Of a stretch of DNA of 6,734 bases, positions 6,158 to 6,734 are shown one piece after another (the first letter of the stretch is position 1; each line of letters opens with the position of its first letter). The position numbers and the translations under genes are program-made. Where the stretch lies: positions 1 to 6,734 of the forward strand of contig JAJRSN010000283.1 of assembly GCA_024278715.1 (NCBI GenBank). The letters run 5' to 3'. The notes beneath the pieces were generated by a model. The model did not search any database. It was given only the letters and a program-made list of their open reading frames with translations, and was not told where the DNA came from. The DNA comes from Calditrichota bacterium. GTDB taxonomy: Bacteria; Calditrichota; Calditrichia; Calditrichales; Calditrichaceae.

Positions 6158-6733
6158 TTAAAAATCGTAGCCAAAAGAAAAATAGAACCGTTCCCTTCCG
6201 TTATCGGACCATCCGTACAACAGAGATACCGAGCCCAACGGAGAAGTAGCCGCCATACCTGTTGTAACGCCTCTTACAAAATTATCAAAATTCAGATCGG
6301 GATCATTCACATCTGCCAGTGAAAAATTCGTCCGAAAATACCAGCGTTTAAAAAACTTAAATCTGTAATTCAATCGCATGAACAGTGCATGATTTCCCCA
6401 GAATTCATTGCGATGGTAGCCCGGCAGATCAAAAGGACCGCCCAATCTGAATCGTTCATAAATCGGCAAGTCATTTTCAGAAGTTCCCGCAAACAGATTG
6501 ACGGAAATTGTATGGGATGAATAAGGCGAAAAGTTCCAGTTAAATTCCCCCGTTAATTTTTTGAAATATGCGGCATTACGGTTAATTCCTGACACCGATT
6601 CTCCCTTTAACATGAAACGGATACCGCTTTCGGGGAAATATCGATCGTCCGTATTATCAAAGACAATCTTTCCGTAAGCGCTCCAATACTCAGTTGTCTG
6701 GGCAGATAATCCCAATAGTCGGTTTTTTTTCAA
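6158..6733 (-). CDS. BamA/D15-type outer-membrane beta-barrel, C-terminal part (probably patatin-like phospholipase; partial at right edge)
   Basis: About 191 residues are visible. The frame is open to the window edge, and the TTG at 6733 is simply where the window ends. Features are alternating beta-strand composition, DNTDDRYFPESGIRF (residues 26-40), RFRLGGPFDLPGYHRNEFWGN (94-114), and a final strand RFYFSFGYDF ending in Phe, the signal recognised by the Bam machinery. This is the 'bacterial surface antigen' barrel of the Omp85 superfamily. In BamA and TpsB the loop-6 motif is VRGF/Y. Here the equivalent is LPGY, which resembles barrels fused to patatin phospholipases (PlpD-like) more than BamA. 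The catalytic domain would lie outside the window, so this identity is an inference. It is convergent with the flavoprotein gene, and the 56-bp gap between them (6102-6157) shows no clear hairpin terminator. Confidence 0.8.
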   Translation of the reverse strand: MKKNRLLGLSAQTTEYWSAYGKIVFDNTDDRYFPESGIRFMLKGESVSGINRNAAYFKKLTGEFNWNFSPYSSHTISVNLFAGTSENDLPIYERFRLGGPFDLPGYHRNEFWGNHALFMRLNYRFKFFKRWYFRTNFSLADVNDPDLNFDNFVRGVTTGMAATSPLGSVSLLYGWSDNGRERFYFSFGYDF

Positions 6734-6734
6734 C

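Overview
The window is ordinary bacterial chromosome of moderate GC content. No rRNA, tRNA, CRISPR array, integrase or transposase gene is visible. Several traits fit a didermic, menaquinone-using bacterium of the Bacteroidota/Calditrichota (FCB) type. These are an outer-membrane beta-barrel ending in Phe, a long (about 600-residue) UbiD-family decarboxylase of the menaquinone type, and relics of AlbA_2/HATPase_c_4 regulators. The phylum guess is an inference from gene content only.

Left edge (1-980, +): the end of a two-domain ABC ATPase gene that enters from outside the window. The tail of ATPase domain 1 is followed by a complete ATPase domain 2.

983-1775 (+): a patch of gene decay. A 5'-truncated AlbA/RecG-like regulator (HATPase_c_4 domain plus winged helix) is followed, through an ATGA overlap, by a second and far more degraded copy. 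That second copy has kept its start region and a roughly 100-bp C-terminal piece, with a stop codon and a frameshift. All ten base differences between the shared segments of the two copies are synonymous, so both were once functional proteins. A 10-bp inverted repeat (1777-1842) closes this region and may terminate transcription of the convergent gene.

1853-2482 (-): a two-domain DUF4389 membrane protein. It is divergent from the next genes across a 371-bp intergenic region with candidate promoters for both directions.

2854-6101 (+): a likely two-gene transcription unit. It encodes a UbiD-type, prenylated-FMN-dependent decarboxylase (probably menaquinone pathway) and a CoA-disulfide-reductase/NADH-oxidase-type flavoprotein. 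Both carry the expected catalytic residues. No UbiX gene lies in the window.

Right edge (6158-6733, -): the C-terminal half of a BamA/D15-type outer-membrane barrel, most likely the barrel of a patatin-like phospholipase, convergent with the flavoprotein gene.

No clear novel system is present. The most informative signal is the pair of eroded regulator genes.
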